A program made the position numbers and the translations under genes. From Nitrospira sp. (lineage in GTDB: Bacteria > Nitrospirota > Nitrospiria > Nitrospirales > Nitrospiraceae), in contig SWDI01000001.1 in assembly GCA_005116955.1 (NCBI GenBank), positions 301,722-365,721 on the forward strand: a stretch of 64,000 nucleotides of DNA, written 5' to 3'. This document shows positions 1 to 7,665 of the stretch, in pieces (within the stretch, counting starts at the first letter, position 1; the number at the start of each line of letters is the position of its first letter). Under the pieces are notes generated by a model that saw only the letters and a program-made list of their open reading frames with translations, was not told where the DNA came from and searched no databases.

Positions 1-1
1 A

Positions 2-583
2 CTGCGGCAGGTCTGTCTTTCGCCTCGCCTCCTCACGAATCAGACCAATGAGACTTCGCCTAAGCTCAGCTTTCTGATGGAGCGGCTCCAACTCTTGCGT
101 GACGAGGGACACAGCGCCCTCGTATTTTCACAGTTCACAAGTTTTCTGGATCTTGCGCAGGAAGCGTGCATCCGCCATGGGTTGCCATACCATCGCTTGG
201 ATGGGTCCACGGCACCGGCTGCGCGCAAGGCTCGCGTGACGGCATTTCAGACCGGTGAACAGCCGAGCGTGTTTCTCTTGAGTCTCAAGGCGGGAGGGCA
301 GGGGCTGAATCTTACCAAAGCGAGTTATGTCTTTCATCTGGACCCCTGGTGGAATCCGGCGGTGGAGCGTCAGGCATCGGACCGCGCGCATCGTATCGGG
401 CAACGGCAGACGGTCTCGATCGTGCGGATTCTCATGCGCCACAGTATCGAGGAGAAGATGGTGGCGCTTAAGCAGCGCAAACTCGAGTTGTACGACGCGG
501 TCATGGCCGGCGTGGTGCGAGGCTCCGGGCAAGGCGTCCTGACGAAAGCCGACTTCGACTTCCTGCTCTCGCCGAGTGCGTGA
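2..583 (+). CDS. SNF2-family DEAD/DEAH helicase, C-terminal part (5' end outside window)
   Basis: The frame is open from the window edge, and 193 residues are visible. They match the second RecA-like domain of SNF2/Rad54-type ATPases: LRQVC near the start, then VFSQFTSFLD, YHRLDGST, LLSLKAGGQGLNLT, the DPWWNPAVERQASDRAHRIGQ block (motifs V-VI) and the usual tail (SIEEKMVALKQRK). Such bacterial proteins are dsDNA translocases, often with a SWIM or helicase-associated N-terminus that cannot be seen here. The tail ends at TKADFDFLLSPSA, as expected for a complete C-terminus. The exact substrate is unknown. The family is secure; role and gene name are not. Confidence 0.93.
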   Translation: MRQVCLSPRLLTNQTNETSPKLSFLMERLQLLRDEGHSALVFSQFTSFLDLAQEACIRHGLPYHRLDGSTAPAARKARVTAFQTGEQPSVFLLSLKAGGQGLNLTKASYVFHLDPWWNPAVERQASDRAHRIGQRQTVSIVRILMRHSIEEKMVALKQRKLELYDAVMAGVVRGSGQGVLTKADFDFLLSPSA

Positions 584-876
584 CCCCGCGGATTGTCGCT
601 CTTCCGACTCAGAGAGCTGGCGACGAAATAGTGGAATCCGAGATCTTTCGTCTGCGGTTCCGTTTCCAGCCATCCGTTCGTCAGCAACAACCGATTTGCT
701 AGCAAGTCCGTCTCGTTGTAACTGGCGGGCGACGAAGTTGTTATGAGGGCTCAATCGCCCCCTACCACTCCCATGTGCAAAGACCGCCATGCCTCGTGGA
801 CCAACTGGGAGTCCGAGGATGCCCTCCAGGGTAATTGTCCATTTTGTGATCCTGACGCGGTGCTCGTGCAGGGATG
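584..876. other. Intergenic, convergent gene ends
   Basis: This stretch of 293 bases lies between the converging ends of the SNF2 helicase and the pentapeptide-repeat gene. No ORF with a credible ribosome site or family signature was seen, and no clear hairpin with a T-run was found. Confidence 0.4.
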
Positions 877-2307
877 TCAGGGCTGTCCCGGTTTCTTTGC
901 GGAGCTGCAGGGAGCCGGACGGCTGAGCCCAGGTGGCAATTTGGTCTTGTCGTCAATGCAGGCAACATTGAGTTGTGTCTGTGTGAGACCGATGACCGAC
1001 GAGAGCATGGCCCCAGCGAAGTTCGCGCGACTCAAGTCTGCTGAGTCCAGTCGCGCGCCGCTCAAATTAGCCGAAACAAATGTGGCATCTTGTAGGTTCG
1101 TGTCCTGAAGGTTGGCGTGGGTCATGTTGGAGTGGCTGAAATTCGACCCGCGAAGATCCGCGCCAACAAAATTGGCCGATTCCAGAGTGGCCCTGTTGAA
1201 CTGTGCGTGCTGGAAAGAAGATTTCGGAGCATAGAGTTCGCTCAGATCGCCGTTCATGAAGTTGGTGCGCAGTCCCTTGGCCCCGATAAGGACCGCACGG
1301 GTGAGGTTCGCGTCCAGGAAATTGGCTTCATCGAGGACGGTGTGATAGAGGATAGCCATCCGGAGCTTCGCCGAGTGCAAATCCGCCTTGACCAGAGAGG
1401 CCTGTTCTAGGTTGGCTCCTTCCAAGTCGGCGTCATGCAGGTCTGCGCCATGTAGGCTGGCGTACCGGAGGTCTGCGCCGCGAAGAATCGCTTCCTTCAG
1501 GTTTGCGTTGCGTAAATTCGCTTCGTCCAGATAGGCGCTTTCCATGTCGGCTTCGATCAGACGGGCCCCTTCCAGCTGTGCATGGTCCAGCAGCGCGCCC
1601 TGAAGATTGGCACGGTGCAGATTCGCGTTGGTCAGGACGGTGCGACGTAGGTCGGCGCCTGTCAGATCAGCGTTCACCAGGACCGCACCTTTCAGGGTTG
1701 CTCCGTAAAAATACGCCTCGACGAAGTTGCTGTCGGTCAGGTCGGCAGCGGTGAGATCGGTGCCCTCCAACTGTGCCCGCTCGAACGAGGCTTCGCGCAG
1801 TGTGGCACCGACCAGGACAGCGTCGAAGAGCGCCGCTTCATCGCCGATGGCTCGGGAGAGATTCGCGCCAGTGAGCCGGGCACGGCGCAGATCGGCTCCG
1901 GAGAGATGACTGTCTTCTAGGAGGGCTTTGGTGAGGTCAGCCCCGGCAAGACTAGCCTGAGCCAGGTTGACCTGAGACAGCTTCGCTTGACGCAGGACCG
2001 TACCCTCCAGATCGGCCCGTTCGAGATTCGCTCCCGCGAGTGCTGCCCGGCTCAGATCCGCTTGGCAAAGCTCCATCCTTTTAGCATCGGGGTTTCCCCG
2101 ATACTCCACCCATCGTTCATGCGAACGCAGGAGGGTCTGCAATGTCTTGGTAGAGACGGACTTCTGCTTGTAAGCGCTCTTACAGAGGGGAACCGCGAGC
2201 GACGTCGTGTTAGAAGCAGGTGAGCTTGCCGCTTCAGCCCATGAGGCGGGAAGTCCGATGAGGATGATCATCCCTAGAAAGACGGTCGGTAAGGAAAGGC
2301 GGTTCAT
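877..2307 (-). CDS. Secreted pentapeptide-repeat protein
   Basis: 476 residues. The start is the ATG at 2307, which has AAGGAG about seven bases upstream and opens a clear signal peptide (MNRLSLPTVFLGMIILIGLP then ASWAEA). After a short cysteine-containing head (LCKSAYKQ, ELCQADLS), nearly the whole protein is A(D/N)LxxA pentapeptide repeats, roughly residues 80-440. These should fold into a right-handed quadrilateral beta-helix. The tail QTQLNVACIDDKTKLPPGL is the common end piece of this family. Export suggests a periplasmic or surface location rather than a gyrase-protecting role. Molecular function is not predictable from the repeats. The gene stands alone, with its end facing the helicase. 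Confidence 0.9.
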   Translation of the reverse strand: MNRLSLPTVFLGMIILIGLPASWAEAASSPASNTTSLAVPLCKSAYKQKSVSTKTLQTLLRSHERWVEYRGNPDAKRMELCQADLSRAALAGANLERADLEGTVLRQAKLSQVNLAQASLAGADLTKALLEDSHLSGADLRRARLTGANLSRAIGDEAALFDAVLVGATLREASFERAQLEGTDLTAADLTDSNFVEAYFYGATLKGAVLVNADLTGADLRRTVLTNANLHRANLQGALLDHAQLEGARLIEADMESAYLDEANLRNANLKEAILRGADLRYASLHGADLHDADLEGANLEQASLVKADLHSAKLRMAILYHTVLDEANFLDANLTRAVLIGAKGLRTNFMNGDLSELYAPKSSFQHAQFNRATLESANFVGADLRGSNFSHSNMTHANLQDTNLQDATFVSANLSGARLDSADLSRANFAGAMLSSVIGLTQTQLNVACIDDKTKLPPGLSRPAPCSSAKKPGQP

Positions 2308-2569
2308 CTCGTGTCTCCTTCGGTGGTAAATCTTGGGTTTGACTGTCAAGGCTAGGCTTTGCAAGGCCGTGGGAATCCGAGTGTCATGGGTTCACACCCT
2401 CGTGGAAATTCGGGAACCCGTTCCCTCCGCGCACGTCGGCCATGTTTGACGATCGAGCAGGGTGAGGCGGCAAATAGTGGTCAGGGCAATGGGAAGACTG
2501 CGTGCCTGAAACCGCCGAATATGGTTCTCTAGGGTAAAGATAATCGTAGCATCACCCGGAGTAGATCGA

Positions 2570-2962
2570 TTATCGCTCTTGTTGCGACAGAAGGCGAATG
2601 TGCGCCACAACGTCTTGCATTTCTCCGTCGGTGAGCTGGCCGCGCCAAGAATGCATTGGGCTGAAGACCACACCGTGCTCGATCGTTCGCAGTAACTCTT
2701 CATCGGATTTCAGGAACGACCGGAAGCGCTGAAAATCAGCCGGTAGGACTTTCAAGGAAGCGGCGGCAGGGCCGTCTCCTCGACCGGTACGACCGTGGCA
2801 GTCCTGACAGTGGTGCTGATAGATCGCTTTCCCGCGTGTGATGTCCGGCGGATAGTCTTGCGCAGAGAGATCGGACATGGCCGTACTGCTCAGAGTAAAG
2901 ATCCCGCAGAGTCCTACGGCTAGTAGTCGATGCCGAATGAGCCGTTGTGGCGTCTCGATCAT
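2570..2962 (-). CDS. Small secreted c-type cytochrome
   Basis: 130 residues with a signal peptide (about residues 1-35, ending near SAQ) and one haem c site CQDCH at about residues 53-57, followed by GRTGRGDGPAAASL. A distal methionine is offered by PMHSW (about residue 103). The length and the GxxxYxxxCxxCH layout fit class I mono-haem cytochromes (cytochrome_CBB3/cytochrome_C family). It probably shuttles electrons in the periplasm. It starts 4 bases after the FmdB gene and follows a Usp gene on the same strand, so the three probably form one operon. The redox partner cannot be named from the sequence. Confidence 0.88.
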   Translation of the reverse strand: MIETPQRLIRHRLLAVGLCGIFTLSSTAMSDLSAQDYPPDITRGKAIYQHHCQDCHGRTGRGDGPAAASLKVLPADFQRFRSFLKSDEELLRTIEHGVVFSPMHSWRGQLTDGEMQDVVAHIRLLSQQER

Positions 2963-2966
2963 GTTG

Positions 2967-3131
2967 TTAACTCTTCTTCGTGGTGTGAGCGATAAAAGAA
3001 CTGAACAGCTGCTGCAGCTTCTTGCTTCCGCAGGCCGGGCATGTCACCTCGCCTGCTGCATGCTCTTTCAATGTTACCACGATCAACGATTCCTTCCCGC
3101 AATCGAGACACGTATAGTCGTACATCGGCAT
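2967..3131 (-). CDS. FmdB-family zinc-ribbon protein
   Basis: 54 residues starting MPMYDYTCLDCG, the hallmark N-terminus of the FmdB/CxxC_CXXC_SSSS family (usually MPxYEYxC). Two CxxC pairs (CLDC at about residue 8 and CPAC at about residue 32) form the zinc ribbon, and the SSFIAH tail matches the family. The start at 3131 is chosen because AAGGGG lies about 9 bases upstream and homologues begin here; an upstream in-frame codon would overlap the Usp gene. Role: a putative regulatory or metal-binding protein of unknown target. It sits 19 bases downstream of the Usp gene and 4 bases before the cytochrome. Confidence 0.88.
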   Translation of the reverse strand: MPMYDYTCLDCGKESLIVVTLKEHAAGEVTCPACGSKKLQQLFSSFIAHTTKKS

Positions 3132-3150
3132 GGTGCGTCCCCTTCGACTA

Positions 3151-4014
3151 TCAGCCAACAATCATGAGTGGATAGGTCCCTTGGTGCAACAGCGCATGTG
3201 ACACGCTGCCGAGCACCATACGGGTGATGCCGCGGCGTCCACGGGATCCCGCGAGAATAAGGTCTGGATTCAAGGCCTTGGCTTCCTGAAGAATTCCCTC
3301 GACCGGGGTACCTAACGTAGTCGCCACGCGGGTTTGATAGCCATATGCTTTGAGCGTGGCGGCTATCTCTTCAAGGAAGTCCTTTGCTTTGCCGAGGGAA
3401 TGGGTTTCCATATGCTGGGCCGAGACCGCATCCACCGGCCAGGGTGGTCTGGTATGGGGGAGAACGGTGAACAGGGTGATCGTGGGCGGTTCACGAAAGG
3501 GTTTCTGTTGGAGGAAGGAGAGTGCATGGTCTGCGTCATAGCTCCCTTGCAGGGGAAGCAAGATATGACGAAGTGCTTTTAGGGGGCCGGGAAGAATCAG
3601 TTTCGCGCCGGGCCCGAATGTCAGCACTCGGTGGGAGACACTTCCAACGAGTCGTTCCTTGATCGGTCCAAGGCCTCTGGCACCCAAGAGAATGAGATGT
3701 ATCTTTTGCTGTTCAGACAACGCCACGATCTGATCCACCGGAGATCCGACGATCAAATGTCTCGTCACCGGTCCGGCATCTAATGGCAGCAAGGCCACGA
3801 TGCGATCCAATAAACGAGTCCCGTCATCGCGCATGTTGCGCTCGACCGATCCGTACAGTTCTTGTGCTACCTCCGGAATCATCATGGGATAGGCTGGACT
3901 CGGAACATCAAGCACGTGCACGAGGTGCAGTTCCTCGGCACGAGCCAGGTATTTCAAAGCGCGCACGGTTTCATACGAGTGGTCGGAACCATCGACTGCG
4001 AGCAAGAGTTTCAT
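3151..4014 (-). CDS. Tandem universal stress protein (two Usp domains)
   Basis: 287 residues with two Usp domains (about 1-145 and 150-287). Each domain starts with a beta strand (MKLLLAVDGSDHS in the first, RHILLPLQGSYD in the second) and carries the ATP-binding G2xG9xGS pattern (GARGLGPIKERLVGSVSHR and GSRGRRGITRMVLGSVSHA). The start at 4014 has AAGGGG six bases upstream; the in-frame ATG six bases earlier lies directly on that site. Usp proteins bind ATP and modulate survival under energy or redox stress. This gene leads the usp-fmdB-cytochrome c set and is one of four Usp genes in the first 11.3 kb. Confidence 0.93.
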   Translation of the reverse strand: MKLLLAVDGSDHSYETVRALKYLARAEELHLVHVLDVPSPAYPMMIPEVAQELYGSVERNMRDDGTRLLDRIVALLPLDAGPVTRHLIVGSPVDQIVALSEQQKIHLILLGARGLGPIKERLVGSVSHRVLTFGPGAKLILPGPLKALRHILLPLQGSYDADHALSFLQQKPFREPPTITLFTVLPHTRPPWPVDAVSAQHMETHSLGKAKDFLEEIAATLKAYGYQTRVATTLGTPVEGILQEAKALNPDLILAGSRGRRGITRMVLGSVSHALLHQGTYPLMIVG

Positions 4015-4061
4015 AGGCATCCCCTTTCTGTCACGGCCTTGCTGATCCGCTCAAAGATGAA

Positions 4062-5018
4062 TCACATGGGCAGTAAGGCCGTCGCGATCATCAGATAAAT
4101 CCCCACGCTTAAAATGTCTTGGACAACGGTCGCCATCGGTCCGCTGGCCAGGGCTGGATCCGCTCCGAGACGCGCCAGTCCCATCGGCAGGAGACTGGCC
4201 ATAATGGTGGCGACAACCGCAGTCACCCCCAGTGAGGCTCCCACGACCACTGCTAACGCCGGATGTCCGTTCCAGAGCCATAATCCTCCACTTGCGACAA
4301 CTGCGACGATCGCTCCGATGGATGCGCCGATCACTGATTCTCTCGCTAATTGCGCCCACACCGAGACTTCTCCATAGGCCAACCGACGAACCAAGATGGT
4401 TTCAGTTTGGGTACCGACGGCATCGGCCATATACACCACCAAGGGAAGAAAGAATGCGAGGGCCATCTCACGCCTCAGCGAGGCTTCAAAGGCCGAGGCC
4501 ACGCCACTGGCCAAGAACCCTCCACCCAGGCCGACCATTAACCATGGCAGACGCGCGCGCACGGCGTTGAGCGTCTGTTGCACGGTGAGTGACAGATGGA
4601 GATGATCCATTCGGCTCACACCGCCCATCCGTAAGAAGTTGTCCACATGTTCCTCATGCAGCAGGGCCAAGAGCCTTCCGATCGGAATAACGCCTAACAG
4701 CCGACGACGGCTGTCGATGACAGCTACATCCGCGTCATGACGTTCGACCGCGCGCAGCGCTACGGTCTCGGCAGCATCGCCAGGGAGGACTTCGATTGGA
4801 GGGGAGCCTTCGAGGTCAGCCAAGTAGGTCTGTTCTTTCGCCTGGAGCAGTCGCTTGATTGGAACCTGGCCGACCAGTGCAGCCTGATCATCAACAAGAT
4901 AGATATGGCCCACCTCGTCCCATGTATGGTCTCGAAGCGCCGCGATCATCTCTCCAACTGTGCGGTGTCTATCGCTCCGGGGAATGTCCAGAGTCATCAG
5001 GTCTGAGGCAGTCGCCAT
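4062..5018 (-). CDS. mgtE: MgtE-type Mg2+ transporter with CBS pair, lacking the MgtE N domain
   Basis: 318 residues. The N-terminal 130 or so residues contain two CBS repeats (VGHIYLVDDQAALVGQVPIKRLL and DVAVIDSRRRLLGVIPIGRLL). Then comes a membrane domain of about five helices with family landmarks: PLVVYMADAVGTQTETILVRRLA, followed by GASLGVTAVVATIMASLLPM and DPALASGPMATVVQDILSVG, the last carrying the acidic residue of the ion path. Canonical MgtE is about 450 residues because of an extra N-terminal superhelical domain that gates the channel. That domain is absent here, so only the CBS pair can sense ligand. The start at 5018 has AGAAGGAG just upstream. Probably co-transcribed with the 31-residue membrane peptide upstream. 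Confidence 0.9.
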   Translation of the reverse strand: MATASDLMTLDIPRSDRHRTVGEMIAALRDHTWDEVGHIYLVDDQAALVGQVPIKRLLQAKEQTYLADLEGSPPIEVLPGDAAETVALRAVERHDADVAVIDSRRRLLGVIPIGRLLALLHEEHVDNFLRMGGVSRMDHLHLSLTVQQTLNAVRARLPWLMVGLGGGFLASGVASAFEASLRREMALAFFLPLVVYMADAVGTQTETILVRRLAYGEVSVWAQLARESVIGASIGAIVAVVASGGLWLWNGHPALAVVVGASLGVTAVVATIMASLLPMGLARLGADPALASGPMATVVQDILSVGIYLMIATALLPM

Positions 5019-5039
5019 CCCGCTCCTTCTGGTCAATCT

Positions 5040-5135
5040 TTACTGACAATCTGCAGGGCAGAAGAAGACAAAATAGATTACGATTGCCAGCCCCAATCCC
5101 ACTGCTCCCATGAGGAACCACTGTGCACGCGTCAT
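5040..5135 (-). CDS. 31-residue single-span membrane peptide upstream of mgtE
   Basis: A short ORF from ATG 5135 to TAA 5040, with a strong AAGGGGG ribosome site six bases before the start. It encodes MTRAQWFLMGAVGLGLAIV followed by IYFVFFCPADCQ. This is one hydrophobic helix of about 20 residues with a basic N-terminus and two C-terminal cysteines (C26, C30). It ends 21 bases before the mgtE start on the same strand. Single-span peptides encoded next to transporters sometimes regulate them (MgtR- and KdpF-like cases are known), but no sequence family was recognised, so the link to MgtE is inferred from position only. Confidence 0.6.
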   Translation of the reverse strand: MTRAQWFLMGAVGLGLAIVIYFVFFCPADCQ

Positions 5136-5187
5136 TCTTTTCCCCCTTAATATAGAGGGTCTTCAGCAAGTCCAATGCCGTCATAGG

Positions 5188-5215
5188 CGTGAAACGTGAA
5201 ACGTGAAATGTGAAA
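5188..5215. repeat. Four tandem 7-bp repeats, (c/t)gtgaaa
   Basis: Three copies of cgtgaaa and one of tgtgaaa lie head to tail. About 30-60 bases further on there are complementary words (tctcacttttcacttctcac), so an imperfect hairpin is possible. Function unknown. Confidence 0.75.
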
Positions 5216-5281
5216 GGAATCCGAGGCGGTTTAGAGGCACTTGTTTCTCGTGTCTCACTTTTCACTTCTCACGCATCACAT

Positions 5282-5304
5282 CCTGTGGCGCCTTCTGCCA
5301 CAGG
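5282..5304. repeat. Perfect 8-bp inverted repeat
   Basis: CCTGTGGC and GCCACAGG pair exactly around a 7-base loop. No T-run follows on either strand, so it is not a canonical terminator. It could be a leader hairpin or a binding site in the divergent region. Confidence 0.65.
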
Positions 5305-5481
5305 GAGCGAATGACTGCTGTGGCAGAGAGCCCCGACTTGCGGAGGCGGCCCTATGGTCAGTAGCTGATGACGAAAGGAACCAACTGCAAATCGGTGGTT
5401 TCTCCACCCTCTTCACCATCTCCGGAATCGCTTCGTGGGTGGCATCGCCCTTGCTCAAATCGTAGGTCAGGAGGATCGTTC

Positions 5482-5985
5482 ATGGAATATGAGAGAGATC
5501 TCTTCAAAGCCATCCTGGTTCCGGTGGACTTCTCCTCCTGCTCAGATGAAGCATTCCGGGTTGCCTGTCAGGTCGCGCGGCTGTGTGGGGCGACGCTGCT
5601 GGTTCTGCACGTCATCGACACCAGCGCTCTTGCCGCATTCAATCGATTGGGTTTGCTGGCGGTTCCGTCCGATGCCACGCCACAGCGCCGCCGCCTACGC
5701 CATCATGCCCGTCTAAAAGTAAGGCAGTTGTTGGAGTCGAAAGTAGCCATGGATGTGAAAATTACACGTCTGATCGTGGAGGGGGCACCATTCGTCGAGA
5801 TCGCCAAAATTGCGCGCACGGGGGATATCGATTTGGTCGTGATTGGAAGCTACGGCGGCCGGTCCGGCAGTGTGGACAAGATGTTCTTTGGCAGCACGGC
5901 GGAAAAAGTCGTTCGCACGGCCGGATGTCCTGTCTTGACCGTGCCGCTTGAGGCATCCGCGCCACAGCGGAAGTCCACGCGTTGA
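5482..5985 (+). CDS. Universal stress protein (single Usp domain)
   Basis: 167 residues, started at ATG 5482 because AGGAGG lies about ten bases upstream; in-frame codons further upstream lack a site. The domain begins FKAILVPVDFSSCSDEAF, where the D/S residues contact nucleotide, and ends with the ATP loop GSYGGRSGSVDKMFFGST and CPVLTVPL. The length fits a one-domain UspA-like dimer. It is first in a same-strand series with a cupredoxin and a two-domain Usp, separated by a short repeat-rich gap. Confidence 0.92.
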   Translation: MEYERDLFKAILVPVDFSSCSDEAFRVACQVARLCGATLLVLHVIDTSALAAFNRLGLLAVPSDATPQRRRLRHHARLKVRQLLESKVAMDVKITRLIVEGAPFVEIAKIARTGDIDLVVIGSYGGRSGSVDKMFFGSTAEKVVRTAGCPVLTVPLEASAPQRKSTR

Positions 5986-6026
5986 TCAATGTTGATCAAT
6001 AGTTAATTAGTTAATTAGTTAATTAG
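5983..6026. repeat. Short tandem repeats between usp and the cupredoxin gene
   Basis: Two direct copies of gttgatcaat overlap the usp stop codon and are followed by about three copies of the 8-mer gttaatta. The AT-rich tract directly precedes the cupredoxin ribosome site and may influence its expression. Slippage-prone length variation is likely. Confidence 0.7.
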
Positions 6027-6041
6027 CAGATGGAGGATCTT

Positions 6042-6473
6042 ATGACGATTGGGGCAAGTCTGGTACAGTGGCGCAGGTTGGGAATGGTTCTCTCCATGGT
6101 CTGTCTAGCCTGGATGTATGGGTCGGTTCTCCTGGCGCAATCCGAACAAGTAGTGGACGTGACGATCAAGGATTTTCGTTTTGTGACGAAGCAGAGTCCG
6201 TTGCGTCTGGGGTTTCCCACCACCATCAAGGTACGGAATGAAGACGCGGAGCGACACGATTTCAGCTCGACCATGTTTGAAGGAATTCCGACACAGATTG
6301 AAAAGGACGGCGTGATTGTGTACGGCCGTGGGGTGGGGGGAGTCTTGCTTGATCCGAAACGGGACGCCACGATTCGATTTGATATGACACGACCAGGTCG
6401 GCATGTCTTTCGATGCTCGATTCACCCGACGATGAGCGGAGAGTTACTTCTATTGAGTGCGGAGGCGGTGTGA
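6042..6473 (+). CDS. Exported cupredoxin (plastocyanin/azurin-like blue copper protein)
   Basis: 143 residues. ATG 6042 is preferred because GGAGG stands five bases upstream; an ATG 12 bases earlier would begin before that site. A signal peptide covers about residues 1-34 (hydrophobic core MVLSMVCLAWMYGSVLLA, cleavage near AQS). The mature part is a cupredoxin fold with a complete type 1 copper set: His in ERHDF, and CSIHPTM near the C-terminus giving Cys, His and Met ligands. It should be a periplasmic one-electron carrier. Its stop overlaps the GTG start of the next Usp gene by 4 bases, so the two are translationally coupled. The redox partner is unknown. Confidence 0.87.
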   Translation: MTIGASLVQWRRLGMVLSMVCLAWMYGSVLLAQSEQVVDVTIKDFRFVTKQSPLRLGFPTTIKVRNEDAERHDFSSTMFEGIPTQIEKDGVIVYGRGVGGVLLDPKRDATIRFDMTRPGRHVFRCSIHPTMSGELLLLSAEAV

Positions 6474-7426
6474 GTGTGCCGACAGGGAGATTGAAGATTC
6501 TCTTTGCCACTGACGGGTCACAGGGATCGGTGACGGCGGAGGCCTATGCCTGTGCGTTCGCCCGCTCGTGGGGGGCCTCGCTGACCGTGATGAGCGTCCT
6601 GGAGTTTCCTCCTGGGATGAACCCGGACTATGCGGTGAATCGATTGTACTTGGATGAGTTGATGCGGGAGGCAACAACGAGGCTGGTGGACGTAACAGCG
6701 CGGGCGGGCGGTCTCGGGCTCTCAGTCCAGTCTCGCATCGCAACCGGAATCCCAAGCGAAGAAGTGCTGGCCGTCGCACGGGCTGAAGAAGCGGATCTGG
6801 TTGTGGTCGGAACGAGAGGGAAGACTGGTCTCGAGCACGTCTTGCTGGGAAGCACGGCTGAGCGAATCATTCGTATGGCACCCTGTCCTGTTTTGACTGT
6901 CCCGGTGGCGAAACAGCTCGCAGGTGAACACCCGAAGGCCACCGTCACGAGGATGCTCGTGCCGGTCGATTTCTCAGATTGCTCACGTGACGCACTAGAG
7001 TATGGAACGTTGATCGCACAACGATCGAATGTCTCCATGAAACTTCTTCACGTCCTAGAGCCGGTGTCGTACGGGTTAGACTTTACGCTGCCCCATATGG
7101 CTCAGCGGGAATCGAGCAAGACAGCCATTACAAAGCGGCTATCCGATTTCGTCTCCGCGCTCACTTCCCTTGGCCTTGCATCCGACTTCTTGATTTCGGG
7201 TGGCCTGCCGGCCGATTCTATTCTGGATGCGGCTCGCGCTCAATCGGTCGATGTGATTGTGATGGGGACACATGGCCGCCGTGGGTTGTCTCATGCGTTG
7301 TTCGGCAGTGTCGCGGAGTCCGTCCTGCGGAGATCCTCATGCCCTGTTCTCACAGTACGGAGCCTGAAGTTACCGCCAGGCCATCGTCGGGTCCTCTCAG
7401 GACAATCGATGCCGACAAATGTGTAA
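6470..7426 (+). CDS. Tandem universal stress protein (two Usp domains)
   Basis: 318 residues from a GTG start at 6470 (GTG 6476 is an alternative), with GGAGG just upstream inside the cupredoxin gene. It has two Usp domains: LKILFATDGSQGS with loop GTRGKTGLEHVLLGSTAER, and TRMLVPVDFSDCS with loop GTHGRRGLSHALFGSVAES. Both nucleotide loops are intact, so both halves could bind ATP. The 4-base overlap with the cupredoxin gene implies coupled synthesis, an unusual pairing of a cytoplasmic stress protein with an exported copper protein. The DUF2934 gene starts 14 bases after the stop. Confidence 0.92.
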   Translation: MSVPTGRLKILFATDGSQGSVTAEAYACAFARSWGASLTVMSVLEFPPGMNPDYAVNRLYLDELMREATTRLVDVTARAGGLGLSVQSRIATGIPSEEVLAVARAEEADLVVVGTRGKTGLEHVLLGSTAERIIRMAPCPVLTVPVAKQLAGEHPKATVTRMLVPVDFSDCSRDALEYGTLIAQRSNVSMKLLHVLEPVSYGLDFTLPHMAQRESSKTAITKRLSDFVSALTSLGLASDFLISGGLPADSILDAARAQSVDVIVMGTHGRRGLSHALFGSVAESVLRRSSCPVLTVRSLKLPPGHRRVLSGQSMPTNV

Positions 7427-7440
7427 CCCAGGAGCAAGTC

Positions 7441-7665
7441 ATGCGAACGCGAAAAACAACAACCAGTAAAGCCAAAGGTCGAGTCGTCCCCAAGATCGGC
7501 CGAGCCAAGAAGCCTATTGAATTACCGGATGGCATGTGGGAACGGATCTCGCAGAAAGCGTACGAATTGTGGGAACAGCGCGGTCGTCAAGAAGGGAGCG
7601 CGTTTCGAGACTGGCTTGATGCGGAGGAAATCGTCATGGAAGAAATACATGAATCCCGCGAGTGA
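7441..7665 (+). CDS. DUF2934 family small protein
   Basis: 74 residues, starting at ATG 7441 with GGAG eight bases upstream. A lysine/arginine-rich N-terminus (residues 1-26) is followed by the DUF2934 motif: ISQKAYELWEQRGRQEGS then FRDWLDAEEIV. This short helical motif occurs in many proteobacterial and Nitrospira stress-region proteins and its function is unknown. The basic head suggests nucleic-acid or membrane contact (inference). Its 3' end overlaps the next gene by 17 bases, so it belongs to the same operon. Confidence 0.85.
   Translation: MRTRKTTTSKAKGRVVPKIGRAKKPIELPDGMWERISQKAYELWEQRGRQEGSAFRDWLDAEEIVMEEIHESRE

Larger units (their letters stand above)
5136..5481. other. Divergent intergenic region between the mgtE and usp operons
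   Basis: 346 bases without a convincing gene. It contains four tandem copies of a (c/t)gtgaaa 7-mer (5188-5215), an opposing run of tttcac/ctcac words (5247-5275) and a perfect 8-bp hairpin (5282-5304). It must hold promoters for both directions; none could be assigned with confidence. Confidence 0.6.

Noticed and set aside
128..790. 220-residue minus-strand frame over the helicase end
   Set aside because: Antisense to conserved SNF2 motifs.
5019..5481. Mg2+ riboswitch (M-box or ykoK-type) ahead of mgtE
   Set aside because: No conserved core seen and the leader up to the small peptide is short.
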